Assembly: GCA_027592155.1 (NCBI GenBank)
Contig: JAQCKY010000086.1
Location: 1 to 7,832 of the forward strand
Length of the DNA: 7,832 nt
Reading direction: 5' to 3'
From: Pseudomonadota bacterium
GTDB lineage: Bacteria > Pseudomonadota > Alphaproteobacteria > Rhodospirillales > UBA2165
A model generated the notes under the pieces. That model was not told the DNA's origin and ran no database searches. It was given only the letters and a program-made list of their open reading frames with translations. Position numbers and translations under genes: made by a program. Below, in pieces: positions 1 through 5,669 of the stretch. Each line of letters starts with the position of its first letter. The stretch's first letter is position 1.

Positions 1-1158
1 TGGGCCGCCCAAATCGCACCCTTAATCCGAGAGCATGCGGACGAGGGGGAGCGCAACAGATCGCTGTCGCCAGAGATTATTGACCGCATTCGAACGGAAG
101 GATTTTTCCGCCTGCTCCAACCAAAGCGTTTTGGCGGGCTGGAGTTGGATATGGTTACCGGGACCCGCTGCATGCTGGAATGGTCCCGCGCGGATGCTTC
201 CGCGGCCTGGGTTGCCGGGCTCGGAATCATTCATCAATGGATTATCGCTCTGTTCCCCATCGCCTGTCAGGAAGACGTTTGGGGCGAGAACCCCGATGCC
301 ATTACCTTCGGCTCCTATGCGCCGGCTGGCGAGTGCATCCGTGCCAAGGACGGTTTTCGCATCTCCGGCACATGGAAATATTCATCGGGGTGCGAGCATG
401 GCGACTGGGGACTGATGGGTGTCATGCTGCCGCCCGGTGAGGGACGGGCGCAGCCGTCACCCGCTTTTGTGATCGTTCCTAGAAGTGAATTCTCCATCGA
501 CAAGACCTGGGACCCGATGGGACTTGCCGCATCGGGTAGCCACGATATGGTCTGCGACGATGTCTTCGTCCCGGAACACCGGGCCGTGACCTTCGCGGAC
601 TTGGCCTCGGGCAATGCCCCGGGTTACCAAGCGTTGCAGAGCCCGCTTTACCGTTTTCCCTTGCTGTCCCTCATCGCTTATTCGATTTCCAGCCCGGCGG
701 TCGGCTGCCTGCAGGGGGCGCTGGACGACTTCATCGAGACAACCAAAGGATGGGAAACCCGAGGCGCCGTTGTGCGCGGTGGGGCGAAGGTCTCGGAATA
801 TCAATCTGTTCAGATGCGGGTCGGTGCTGCCGCTGGTGCGCTAAAGGCCGCCAAGGCCATGTTGTTTGAGCAATTGGAAGACTCGCGCCGCACCGTGATC
901 GAGGAGGGTAAGCTGCTTGATGTTCAGCAGCGGCTGGATAACCGGATTACCCAGGCCTACACGATCCATCTCGCGTTGCAGGGGCTTGAGGAACTATGGG
1001 GCGCGGTCGGTGGAGCCGGTATTCAGAAGTCGAACTATCTCCAACGCGCCTGGCGCGATGCCCATGCGGTGGCCCATCACGTCAGCTTCAATTGGGACGC
1101 CTTGACCTCAATGTATGGTCAACACTTGCTGGGCCAGGAACCACAGGGGCAGTACTAG
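1..1158 (+). CDS. HsaA-like flavin-dependent monooxygenase / acyl-CoA dehydrogenase-fold protein, 5' partial
   Basis: The frame is open from base 1 to a TAG at 1156-1158, giving 385 visible residues. Family members are usually about 390-400 long, so only the extreme N-terminus should be missing. The N-terminal helical part ends in QPKRFGGLELD (visible residues 40-50), the usual ACAD-fold PxxxGG stretch. A beta-domain segment SGTWKYSSGCEHGDW (122-136) is typical of the two-component monooxygenase branch (HsaA, DszC, HpaB-like Acyl-CoA_dh_2 proteins). A C-terminal helix carries WRDAHAVAHHVSFNWD (351-366). Proteins of this branch use reduced flavin from a partner reductase to hydroxylate an aromatic or polycyclic substrate in the cytoplasm; others are true dehydrogenases. 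The branch call is by motif resemblance, the substrate is unknown, and no reductase gene is visible. It converges on a TetR gene across a repeat-bearing gap. Confidence 0.82.
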   Translation, partial: WAAQIAPLIREHADEGERNRSLSPEIIDRIRTEGFFRLLQPKRFGGLELDMVTGTRCMLEWSRADASAAWVAGLGIIHQWIIALFPIACQEDVWGENPDAITFGSYAPAGECIRAKDGFRISGTWKYSSGCEHGDWGLMGVMLPPGEGRAQPSPAFVIVPRSEFSIDKTWDPMGLAASGSHDMVCDDVFVPEHRAVTFADLASGNAPGYQALQSPLYRFPLLSLIAYSISSPAVGCLQGALDDFIETTKGWETRGAVVRGGAKVSEYQSVQMRVGAAAGALKAAKAMLFEQLEDSRRTVIEEGKLLDVQQRLDNRITQAYTIHLALQGLEELWGAVGGAGIQKSNYLQRAWRDAHAVAHHVSFNWDALTSMYGQHLLGQEPQGQY

Positions 1159-1188
1159 GTTCCTCATTTGATCGTGCCAGAAACATAT

Positions 1189-1253
1189 CCTTCGACGTGC
1201 TCGGCATGAGGAGGCTTTCACCAGTCCTCACCCTGAGCCTGTCGAAGGGCGAG
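1189..1253. repeat. Palindromic intergenic repeat, copy 1 (hairpin)
   Basis: An inverted arm (1189-1212, starting CCTTCGACGTGCTCGG) faces a direct arm (1225-1248, starting TCCTCACCCTGAGCC) across a 12-base loop, so the RNA would fold into an imperfect hairpin of about 24 bp. The core CCTGAGC...GTCGAAGG is a motif commonly met as a short intergenic palindromic repeat in proteobacterial genomes. The element starts 31 bases after the stop of the flavoprotein gene and may act as a transcription barrier or mRNA 3' stabiliser between the convergent genes. No T-tract follows, so it is not a classical intrinsic terminator. Confidence 0.75.
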
Positions 1254-1265
1254 GTAGCACAGCAT

Positions 1266-1331
1266 GCTTCGATAAACTCAGCATGAGGCTCTGGGAAATC
1301 AGTCCTCATCCTGAGCACGTCGAAGGGCGAG
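1266..1331. repeat. Palindromic intergenic repeat, copy 2 (hairpin)
   Basis: This is a second copy of the same module, offset by 77-78 bases. The inverted arm 1266-1288 (GCTTCGATAAACTCAGC...) faces the direct arm 1303-1326 (TCCTCATCCTGAGCACG...) across 14 bases. Over 32 bases, the direct-arm regions 1222-1253 and 1300-1331 agree at 29 positions. The inverted arm here has drifted more, so this hairpin pairs less well. Its direct arm pairs even better with the inverted arm of copy 1 (1189-1212), so alternative long-range folding is possible. The rest of the gap, 1332-1376, shows nothing I can name. Confidence 0.72.
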
Positions 1332-1376
1332 TTTCAGGCGTTTTCTCGGCTGTGGGGGGCCCGTTCAATGCCACTT

Positions 1377-2003
1377 TTAGGTGCCCAAGAAAATTGAGCG
1401 CACGAAGGCTCTATACATCAGGATCTGCTTGGGCAGTAAGGTCCTGTCTTTATGAACCTTGGATAAAATAATTCCGCCGTCTGCCAACGCAGACAGCATG
1501 TCCGCTAAGTCGTCCAAATCGATATCGATCTTGGGTGGATAGCGTTCCGCAATTTGATCGAATTGCATCCGAAACCGTTTACGCCAACCCAAGAGCGCGG
1601 CTTCGTTCATGTCGCGAACCTCTCTGTTAAAGAGATTCTCCTGATAACAGTATGACGCTACGAGGCAGCCGGGATGACCGGCCGGCAGGTCCATCATGAG
1701 ATCAGCCAGCATCTTCAAGCCGACTAGAAATCCGTGCAAAGGGTCTTCATGCAGTTCAGCCGCCCGCTCGAACAGCTCGTCAAAGAGCTGATCCTCCCGG
1801 GTGACGTAGCGGTCCAATAATGCCTTGGCGAGTTCGCCTTTATCCTTGAAGTGGTAAAAGAATCCGCTTTTGGTGATCCCGACGGCGGTGATCAACTCCT
1901 CAATGGAGGTCGCGGCGAACCCTTTATCCAGCACCGCCTCTTCGGCGACGTCCATAATTCGCTGGCGTGTATCGCCTGGTTTACGTTCTTGTACTTCGTC
2001 CAT
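1377..2003 (-). CDS. TetR/AcrR-family transcriptional regulator
   Basis: This gives 208 residues from the ATG at 2003-2001. An N-terminal TetR DNA-binding domain spans about residues 10-60: DTRQRIMDVAEEAVLDKGF is helix 1, then IEELITAVGITKSGFFYHF is the helix-turn-helix, and FKDKGELAKALL follows. The remaining 150 residues form a helical ligand-binding and dimerisation domain that is not diagnostic of a ligand. A longer version from a GTG at 2042 is open, but that start has no ribosome binding site and would put a strong palindrome (2033-2051) across the start, so the ATG is preferred; it has a modest purine-rich AAAGAGA upstream. The gene is divergent from the chimeric ORF at 2239 and converges on the flavoprotein gene. 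It probably represses itself and a neighbour. The inducer is unknown. Confidence 0.9.
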   Translation of the reverse strand: MDEVQERKPGDTRQRIMDVAEEAVLDKGFAATSIEELITAVGITKSGFFYHFKDKGELAKALLDRYVTREDQLFDELFERAAELHEDPLHGFLVGLKMLADLMMDLPAGHPGCLVASYCYQENLFNREVRDMNEAALLGWRKRFRMQFDQIAERYPPKIDIDLDDLADMLSALADGGIILSKVHKDRTLLPKQILMYRAFVRSIFLGT

Positions 2004-2032
2004 GGCACTATCTCTTTGCAGTCGCAACAACG

Positions 2033-2051
2033 ACTGTACCACAGGTACAGT
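2033..2051. promoter_or_regulatory. Candidate TetR operator (8-bp perfect inverted repeat)
   Basis: The sequence ACTGTACC-ACA-GGTACAGT has two perfect 8-base arms around a 3-base centre. It lies 30 bases upstream of the tetR ATG at 2003, inside the divergent intergenic region. Size, symmetry and position fit a homodimeric TetR-family operator for autoregulation. It would sit in the leader if transcription starts at the TATAAT near 2117-2122, or block a promoter nearer the gene. Binding by the adjacent regulator is an inference. Confidence 0.6.
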
Positions 2052-2093
2052 TGACGGCGGAATCGTCTTGTCAGATACCGATTCAATTTCTCA

Positions 2094-2131
2094 GATTATT
2101 GCCATAAGACACTGTAATTATAACAATAATC
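2094..2131. promoter_or_regulatory. AT-rich 38-bp dyad overlapping a TATAAT box on the minus strand
   Basis: GATTATTG (2094-2101) is perfectly matched by CAATAATC (2124-2131). About the same centre, ATAA (2104-2107) matches TTAT (2118-2121), so 12 of the first 14 positions are symmetric. The minus strand reads a perfect TATAAT at 2122-2117, pointing toward tetR, while the plus strand reads TATAAC at 2119-2124, pointing toward the chimeric ORF. No good -35 hexamer is visible for either, so the promoter call is weak. The dyad could be a second operator or simply AT-rich promoter DNA. Confidence 0.4.
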
Positions 2132-2190
2132 GAAACACTTACTGACCTGCACCACGAGTAGGCTAGTTCCGTCTACCCCGCTCTGAGATG

Positions 2191-2233
2191 ATCTCCGGCA
2201 TCGGGCAATCATGCCCCTGAAGAATCTGGAGAT
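2191..2233 (+). promoter_or_regulatory. Leader hairpin that pairs with the ribosome binding site of the 2239 gene
   Basis: ATCTCCGG (2191-2198) pairs with CTGGAGAT (2226-2233) as an 8-bp stem with one G-U pair. That stem buries the GGAG (2228-2231) that serves the ATG at 2239 with 7-base spacing. Inside it, GGGCA (2203-2207) pairs with TGCCC (2212-2216) around an ATCA tetraloop. The result is a two-stem leader that would occlude translation initiation unless opened. It does not match a SAM or SAH riboswitch consensus that I can recall, although the downstream gene begins as a methionine-cycle enzyme. Function is inferred from pairing only. Confidence 0.4.
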
Positions 2234-2238
2234 ACGAG

Positions 2239-2529
2239 ATGAGTAAATACCGCAACCATTTACCCCAATTGGACGGGAGGATGTTCCTGACCGACGGGGG
2301 GTTAGAAACCACTTTGGTCTTTCACGACGGTATCGATCTGCCATATTTTGCGGCGTTCGATGTCCTGCGCGATCAACAAGGCGTCCGGCGGCAGCCGTCG
2401 GAATTCCTGCTCGACGGTTCGGGTAAGATCCTGACGTCGTCCTACAGTTCCGGCCCCCTTGGCCGGATGGACGCCGAGGACGTGATCAAGATGGTTGGTT
2501 TTATGGAGAAGCGTAAGGCCGCCGGCTGA
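2239..2529 (+). CDS. Chimeric ORF: homocysteine S-methyltransferase N-terminus joined to a redoxin-like C-terminus
   Basis: The ORF gives 96 residues, starting at an ATG with GGAG 7 bases upstream. Residues 1-48 (with FLTDGGLETTLVFHDGIDLP and FAAFDVLRD) match the start of homocysteine S-methyltransferase-family proteins, which are about 300 residues and methylate homocysteine using a C-terminal Zn-binding GGCC site; that whole catalytic part is absent. From about residue 50 the sequence changes to RQPSEFLLDGSGKIL...GPLGRMDAEDVIKMVGFMEKRK. This resembles the last strands and helix of an AhpC/TSA or redoxin-like thioredoxin-fold protein (PSxFLxDxxGxI), without the catalytic cysteine region. Neither activity should remain. 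The simplest history is a deletion that fused two genes in frame, leaving the first gene's leader and the second gene's terminator. It may be a remnant or a small expressed protein. The N-terminal match is firm; the redoxin assignment is moderate. Confidence 0.65.
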   Translation: MSKYRNHLPQLDGRMFLTDGGLETTLVFHDGIDLPYFAAFDVLRDQQGVRRQPSEFLLDGSGKILTSSYSSGPLGRMDAEDVIKMVGFMEKRKAAG

Positions 2530-2552
2530 GTTTTGTTTTATTTCGATGGCGA

Positions 2553-2588
2553 GGCGTCGCGGAATTTATGCCGCGGCGCCTTTTCTTT
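2553..2588 (+). terminator. Rho-independent terminator after the chimeric ORF
   Basis: GGCGTCGCGG (2553-2562) pairs with CCGCGGCGCC (2571-2580) as a 10-bp GC-rich stem with one G-U pair and an 8-base loop AATTTATG. It is followed at once by TTTTCTTT (2581-2588). It begins 23 bases after the TGA of the plus-strand ORF. On the minus strand the hairpin is not followed by T residues, so it should not terminate the convergent hydrolase gene efficiently. Confidence 0.85.
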
Positions 2589-2599
2589 GCCTGGCGACG

Positions 2600-3409
2600 T
2601 TAGGAAGCGACGCGCTTGTGTAACCGTTGTCCTGCATGGACGCGTGCGGCATCCCCGAAAGCTTTGTATATCTCGTGGGAAAGGCTGTGGGACGGCGGAT
2701 CGAACTCGGCGTGCCATTGAACGCCGACGACAAGTGACTTGGCTCCCTCAAGGACCAATCCCTCGATAATGCCGTCATCGGATACGGCTTCGACAACCAA
2801 ACCATCGGCAACGCGATCCACACTTTGCGCATGCAGGGAATTGACCATGAGTTCGAGTTCTCCCACCCACTCATGAAACATCCCGCCCGGCGTCAGGGTG
2901 ACCGGGTGGCGCAGGTCATAGACATCGATGCCGTTGCCGTCTGCATCGCGGCGCATGCGGTGATCGTTTTTGCCCGGCAATTCATGAACCCGGTAGTGCA
3001 GGGAGCCGCCAAGCGCGACGTTGATTTCCTGAATGCCGCGACAGGTCCCGAACACCGGGATGCCCCGGTCGATGCAAGCCCGGATCATCGGCAAGACAAC
3101 GGCGTCGCGTTCCGGATCGATCGGCTCATCGTCGGGAAAGGGAGGGCCACCGAAATGATGCGGTTCCACATTGGTGCGTCCACCGGTCAGCAGGATTCCG
3201 TCCATATGAGCGAGAATCTCGTCCATCGGATGATCGATCGTCATCGCCGGAATGATGACCGGCATCACCCCGGAATGAACCGCCAGGGATTCCGCATATC
3301 GCATATTCACGACATGGCTGTTCTGGCCCCGGCCGGTGATATCCATTTGATTGGAGGGAATCCCAACGATTGGTTTTGGCGCATCACTCATGGCTGATTT
3401 CGCTATCAT
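2600..3409 (-). CDS. Gamma-glutamyl-gamma-aminobutyrate hydrolase-like protein (peptidase C26, PuuD-like)
   Basis: This gives 269 residues with the class-I glutamine amidotransferase fold. KPIVGIPSNQMD opens the first strand and MDGILLTGGRTNVEP (69-83) is the conserved TGG segment. The nucleophile elbow is FGTCRGIQEINVALGG, with Cys123. NSLHAQ (190-195) is the PuuD-type loop. VQWHAEF (230-236) carries the His233 and Glu235 of the triad. The family cleaves gamma-glutamyl amides such as gamma-glutamyl-GABA in putrescine catabolism; relatives act on other gamma-glutamyl compounds. No other putrescine-pathway gene is nearby, so the substrate is open. It follows the MlaF-like gene by 37 bases on the same strand and is probably cotranscribed. 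A second ATG at 3391 gives the common-looking MSDAPKP start; neither ATG has a clear ribosome binding site, so the start is uncertain by 6 residues. Confidence 0.88.
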   Translation of the reverse strand: MIAKSAMSDAPKPIVGIPSNQMDITGRGQNSHVVNMRYAESLAVHSGVMPVIIPAMTIDHPMDEILAHMDGILLTGGRTNVEPHHFGGPPFPDDEPIDPERDAVVLPMIRACIDRGIPVFGTCRGIQEINVALGGSLHYRVHELPGKNDHRMRRDADGNGIDVYDLRHPVTLTPGGMFHEWVGELELMVNSLHAQSVDRVADGLVVEAVSDDGIIEGLVLEGAKSLVVGVQWHAEFDPPSHSLSHEIYKAFGDAARVHAGQRLHKRVAS

Positions 3410-3446
3410 GTTCCATCGAAGGGGGCAATATCGTGCACAGCAGGGT

Positions 3447-4229
3447 TTAAACTGGGTCGAGAGTCATCTGGATCGGGCCGTCGGCGCGGTTGTGGATGAA
3501 TTGGTCGAGGTAGTCGTTGCCTGAATTCTCCGCCGCTTCGGTTTCACCGCACCAGATGATCCTGCCGTCATAGATCATTGCGATGCGATCGGCGATCTGG
3601 CGCGCGCCGGCCATGTTCGAGGTGATCGAGAGCGTCGTCGCGCCGAGCTGATGGACACCCTCGAGGATCAGACCGTTGATGATGTTCGTCATAATCGGGT
3701 CGAGTCCGGCGGTCGGTTCATCGAGAAAGACGATATCGGGTTCATCGGCGATGGCGCGGGCAAATCCGACCCGCTTCTGCATCCCGCCTGAAATTTCCGA
3801 CGGGAGGAGCTCAGCCACGTCCGATGTCATGCCGACCTCGGCAAGCTTTTCGATGGCGATCTCCTTGGCCTCGGAGCGCGTAAGGTCGGGGCGACGCAGC
3901 AATTTAAATGCGACATTTTCCCAATTCGTCATGCTGTCGAAAAGGGCCGATTGCTGAAACAGCATGCCGAAATGTTCGATCAATTCGGCGCGCTCACGAG
4001 GTTTGAGGCGCGTGGTCTCGATGCCGTCGACCTTGATGCTGCCGCCATCGGGATGCACGAGCCCGAGAATCAGTTTCATAATGAGGGTCTTGCCGCTTGC
4101 AGAGCCGCCAATCAGGACCAGCGATTCGCCATCGTAAATCTCCAGGTCGACACCTTTAAGGACATGATTGTCCCCAAAACTCTTTGTGACGCCTTCAAGC
4201 TGGATCTTAATGGATTTGCTGTCGCTCAA
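3447..4229 (-). CDS. mlaF: MlaF-like ABC transporter ATP-binding protein
   Basis: This is a 260-residue ABC ATPase of the phospholipid/organic-solvent-tolerance (Mla/Ttg2) type. It carries Walker A GGSASGKT (41-48), the Q-loop with the MlaF-like FQQSALFDSMTNWENVAF (91-108), signature SGGMQ (147-151), Walker B IVFLDEPTAGLDP (166-178), and a C-terminal tail ending DQFIHNRADGPI. In the Mla system it would energise the MlaE permease, moving phospholipids between the membranes with the MCE protein MlaD. Neither partner is encoded in this window. Where the H-loop usually reads THDM, this protein reads TSNM (203-206), so the switch histidine is Ser204, which may lower ATP hydrolysis. The start is a TTG at 4229-4227, supported by GAAGG with 9-base spacing; no in-frame ATG precedes it. 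It lies 20 bases after the cyclase stop, which implies cotranscription. Confidence 0.9.
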   Translation of the reverse strand: MSDSKSIKIQLEGVTKSFGDNHVLKGVDLEIYDGESLVLIGGSASGKTLIMKLILGLVHPDGGSIKVDGIETTRLKPRERAELIEHFGMLFQQSALFDSMTNWENVAFKLLRRPDLTRSEAKEIAIEKLAEVGMTSDVAELLPSEISGGMQKRVGFARAIADEPDIVFLDEPTAGLDPIMTNIINGLILEGVHQLGATTLSITSNMAGARQIADRIAMIYDGRIIWCGETEAAENSGNDYLDQFIHNRADGPIQMTLDPV

Positions 4230-4249
4230 TGATCGGTACCTTCGCTGGA

Positions 4250-5590
4250 TCAGGTAATAGTATATACGGATACCGGCGCTTTAAGGCCACGAAGTTCGAC
4301 TTCGCCGACGGCTCGAAATTCCATGCCCTCGATTGCGCTCCGGGTGGACTCCGAGACCAACAGTCTGGTTCCGGTTTCTTTGTTCATCGCTTCAAGCCGG
4401 GCCGCAAGGTTAACGGCGTCACCGTGCACCGTATAACTCTGCCTGCCGCCACCGCCGACATTTCCCGCTACAATGGGCCCCGTATTGACACCGACCCGGA
4501 TATTGAGGTGGGCTCCGGCGAAAGGGCGTGACTGAACGCAGGCCAGCAGTTCCCGGGCGGCCGCGACCGCATTGTCTGCATGGGCGGGGTCTTCGAGAGG
4601 TACATTGAACGTCGCCAGCACCGCGTCGCCCTGGAATTGGGTCACAACCCCTTTGTGGGCACCAATGATTCGCGTTACCTCATCAAAATAGTCGTTGAGG
4701 ATATCAAAAACCTTAGCGGATCCGGCGGTTTCGGTCAGCGCCGTAAATCCTTCGATATCGGCGAACAGGACCGTTGCCGTGCGCTCCACCGGCGCCAATG
4801 TGCCGTGATCGGCGATCATCGCATCGGCGACTGCGGCCGGCACAAAGCGTCCGAATATGCCGGTGATGGTCGCGTTATCCCGCTCTACCTCGAGTTGGCG
4901 TTGCAAAGTGCCGCGCGCGCGCCACATAACGATGGCGATCAGGATGGCGACGATCAGATAAGCGACAGCCTCTTGGCCCCGGCTTCCGCCGCCGCCAAAA
5001 TTGGGATCGAGCGCCACGGCGATCACCTGCTCGGCTGTCGGGTGGAGGGGGATATCACCCCAGCCAAGGACTTTTTCCATATGGATGATTTTCCACCCAT
5101 AGGCGGCGAGCCAGCCGAGCGCGCCGATGATGCCGGTCCAGACCACCACGATGTGGGAGAAGCTGAATGCCGCCACCCCAAGGATGACGAAGTAAAAGGG
5201 GAAGATCGTGCTGCGATAGACCATGACCGGTGGAAGATCGGCGGTATCGAACAGGGGCTGTGTTGCCACCAGGGCCGAGAGCACGGCGATATCGATGGTC
5301 ACAAAGACGAACTTAATCCAGCGGCGGTCGAACTTGCTGCCGATGATAAAAAAATGGGCCAATCCCAGGGCAGCGAAGATGCCGAGCACGGTGGCGAACT
5401 CGATAACCCGGTTAATATCGGCTGATCGGGAAACCCCTAGCCAAAAACCCAGCAGAACCAGAGCGACCACCCGGCCCTTAATGGCCAGTCGCAACCCGGT
5501 CTGTTCGGCGCGATCGAATGTGTCTTGGACATCTTCTGCGATGGTGGTGGTTGCGTTCGTGGACTGGGGGAGGGGGGCGCTGTCCGTCAT
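4250..5590 (-). CDS. Membrane-anchored class III adenylate/guanylate cyclase
   Basis: This gives 446 residues. After a soluble, Thr/Ser-rich N-terminus (1-38) come about six hydrophobic segments (roughly 41-54, 62-84, 93-110, 127-143, 145-165, 207-223). A short linker (224-250, ending FGRFVPAAVADAM) leads into a class III cyclase catalytic domain (about 270-446). Metal-binding aspartates are Asp278 (FADIEGFT) and Asp322 (QGDAVLATF). Asn394 and Arg398 in VHGDAVNLAARLE are the transition-state residues. The position usually occupied by the substrate-specifying Lys is Gln318 (TQFQGD), so ATP versus GTP use cannot be read from sequence. It should make cAMP (or cGMP) at the inner membrane, with the membrane domain as sensor. 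The ATG at 5590 has no ribosome binding site of its own, and an upstream in-frame TAA excludes a longer start. It heads the cyclase, MlaF-like, C26 hydrolase cluster. Confidence 0.93.
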   Translation of the reverse strand: MTDSAPLPQSTNATTTIAEDVQDTFDRAEQTGLRLAIKGRVVALVLLGFWLGVSRSADINRVIEFATVLGIFAALGLAHFFIIGSKFDRRWIKFVFVTIDIAVLSALVATQPLFDTADLPPVMVYRSTIFPFYFVILGVAAFSFSHIVVVWTGIIGALGWLAAYGWKIIHMEKVLGWGDIPLHPTAEQVIAVALDPNFGGGGSRGQEAVAYLIVAILIAIVMWRARGTLQRQLEVERDNATITGIFGRFVPAAVADAMIADHGTLAPVERTATVLFADIEGFTALTETAGSAKVFDILNDYFDEVTRIIGAHKGVVTQFQGDAVLATFNVPLEDPAHADNAVAAARELLACVQSRPFAGAHLNIRVGVNTGPIVAGNVGGGGRQSYTVHGDAVNLAARLEAMNKETGTRLLVSESTRSAIEGMEFRAVGEVELRGLKAPVSVYTIT

Positions 5591-5607
5591 ATCACTGATT
5601 TAGGCAC
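5587..5607 (-). promoter_or_regulatory. Candidate six-codon upstream ORF overlapping the cyclase start
   Basis: Upstream of the cyclase, AAGGAG (plus-strand 5620-5615) is followed after 7 bases by GTG (5607-5605), which reads six sense codons (GTG CCT AAA TCA GTG ATA) to a TGA at 5589-5587. That TGA overlaps the cyclase ATG as ATGA. The AAGGAG is the only strong ribosome binding site near the cyclase start, whose own ATG lacks one. This suggests the cyclase is translated by termination-reinitiation or by coupling to this minimal leader. Translation of the leader is an inference. Confidence 0.35.
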
Positions 5608-5669
5608 AGGCGGTCTCCTTGTCCATCACTACCTTGGGCCAATTATGGCTCCCCCCTTGGAAGCATTCA

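Noticed and set aside
1189..1331. Possible short CRISPR-like array from four similar 24-base units
   Set aside because: The units alternate in orientation, vary in sequence and have unequal short gaps, which fits palindromic hairpins and not direct repeats with spacers.
2004..2042. N-terminal extension of the first TetR protein from a GTG at 2042
   Set aside because: It lacks a ribosome binding site, adds a non-conserved 13-residue tail and would overlap the operator-like palindrome.
2133..2238. SAM-II, SAM-V or SAH riboswitch before the homocysteine methyltransferase-like start
   Set aside because: The two-stem fold lacks the conserved cores of these classes as far as I can recall, so only an unclassified sequestering hairpin is reported.
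2553..2588. Bidirectional terminator for the convergent pair at 2529 and 2600
   Set aside because: Only the plus-strand side has a T-tract; the minus-strand side runs into mixed, A-rich sequence.
2825..3397. A 190-codon plus-strand open frame
   Set aside because: It is antisense to the C26 hydrolase, whose catalytic motifs are intact; it has no recognisable domain.
4580..5425. A 281-codon plus-strand open frame
   Set aside because: It lies wholly antisense to the cyclase gene, and its His/Asp/Gly-rich composition is typical of a frame shadow.
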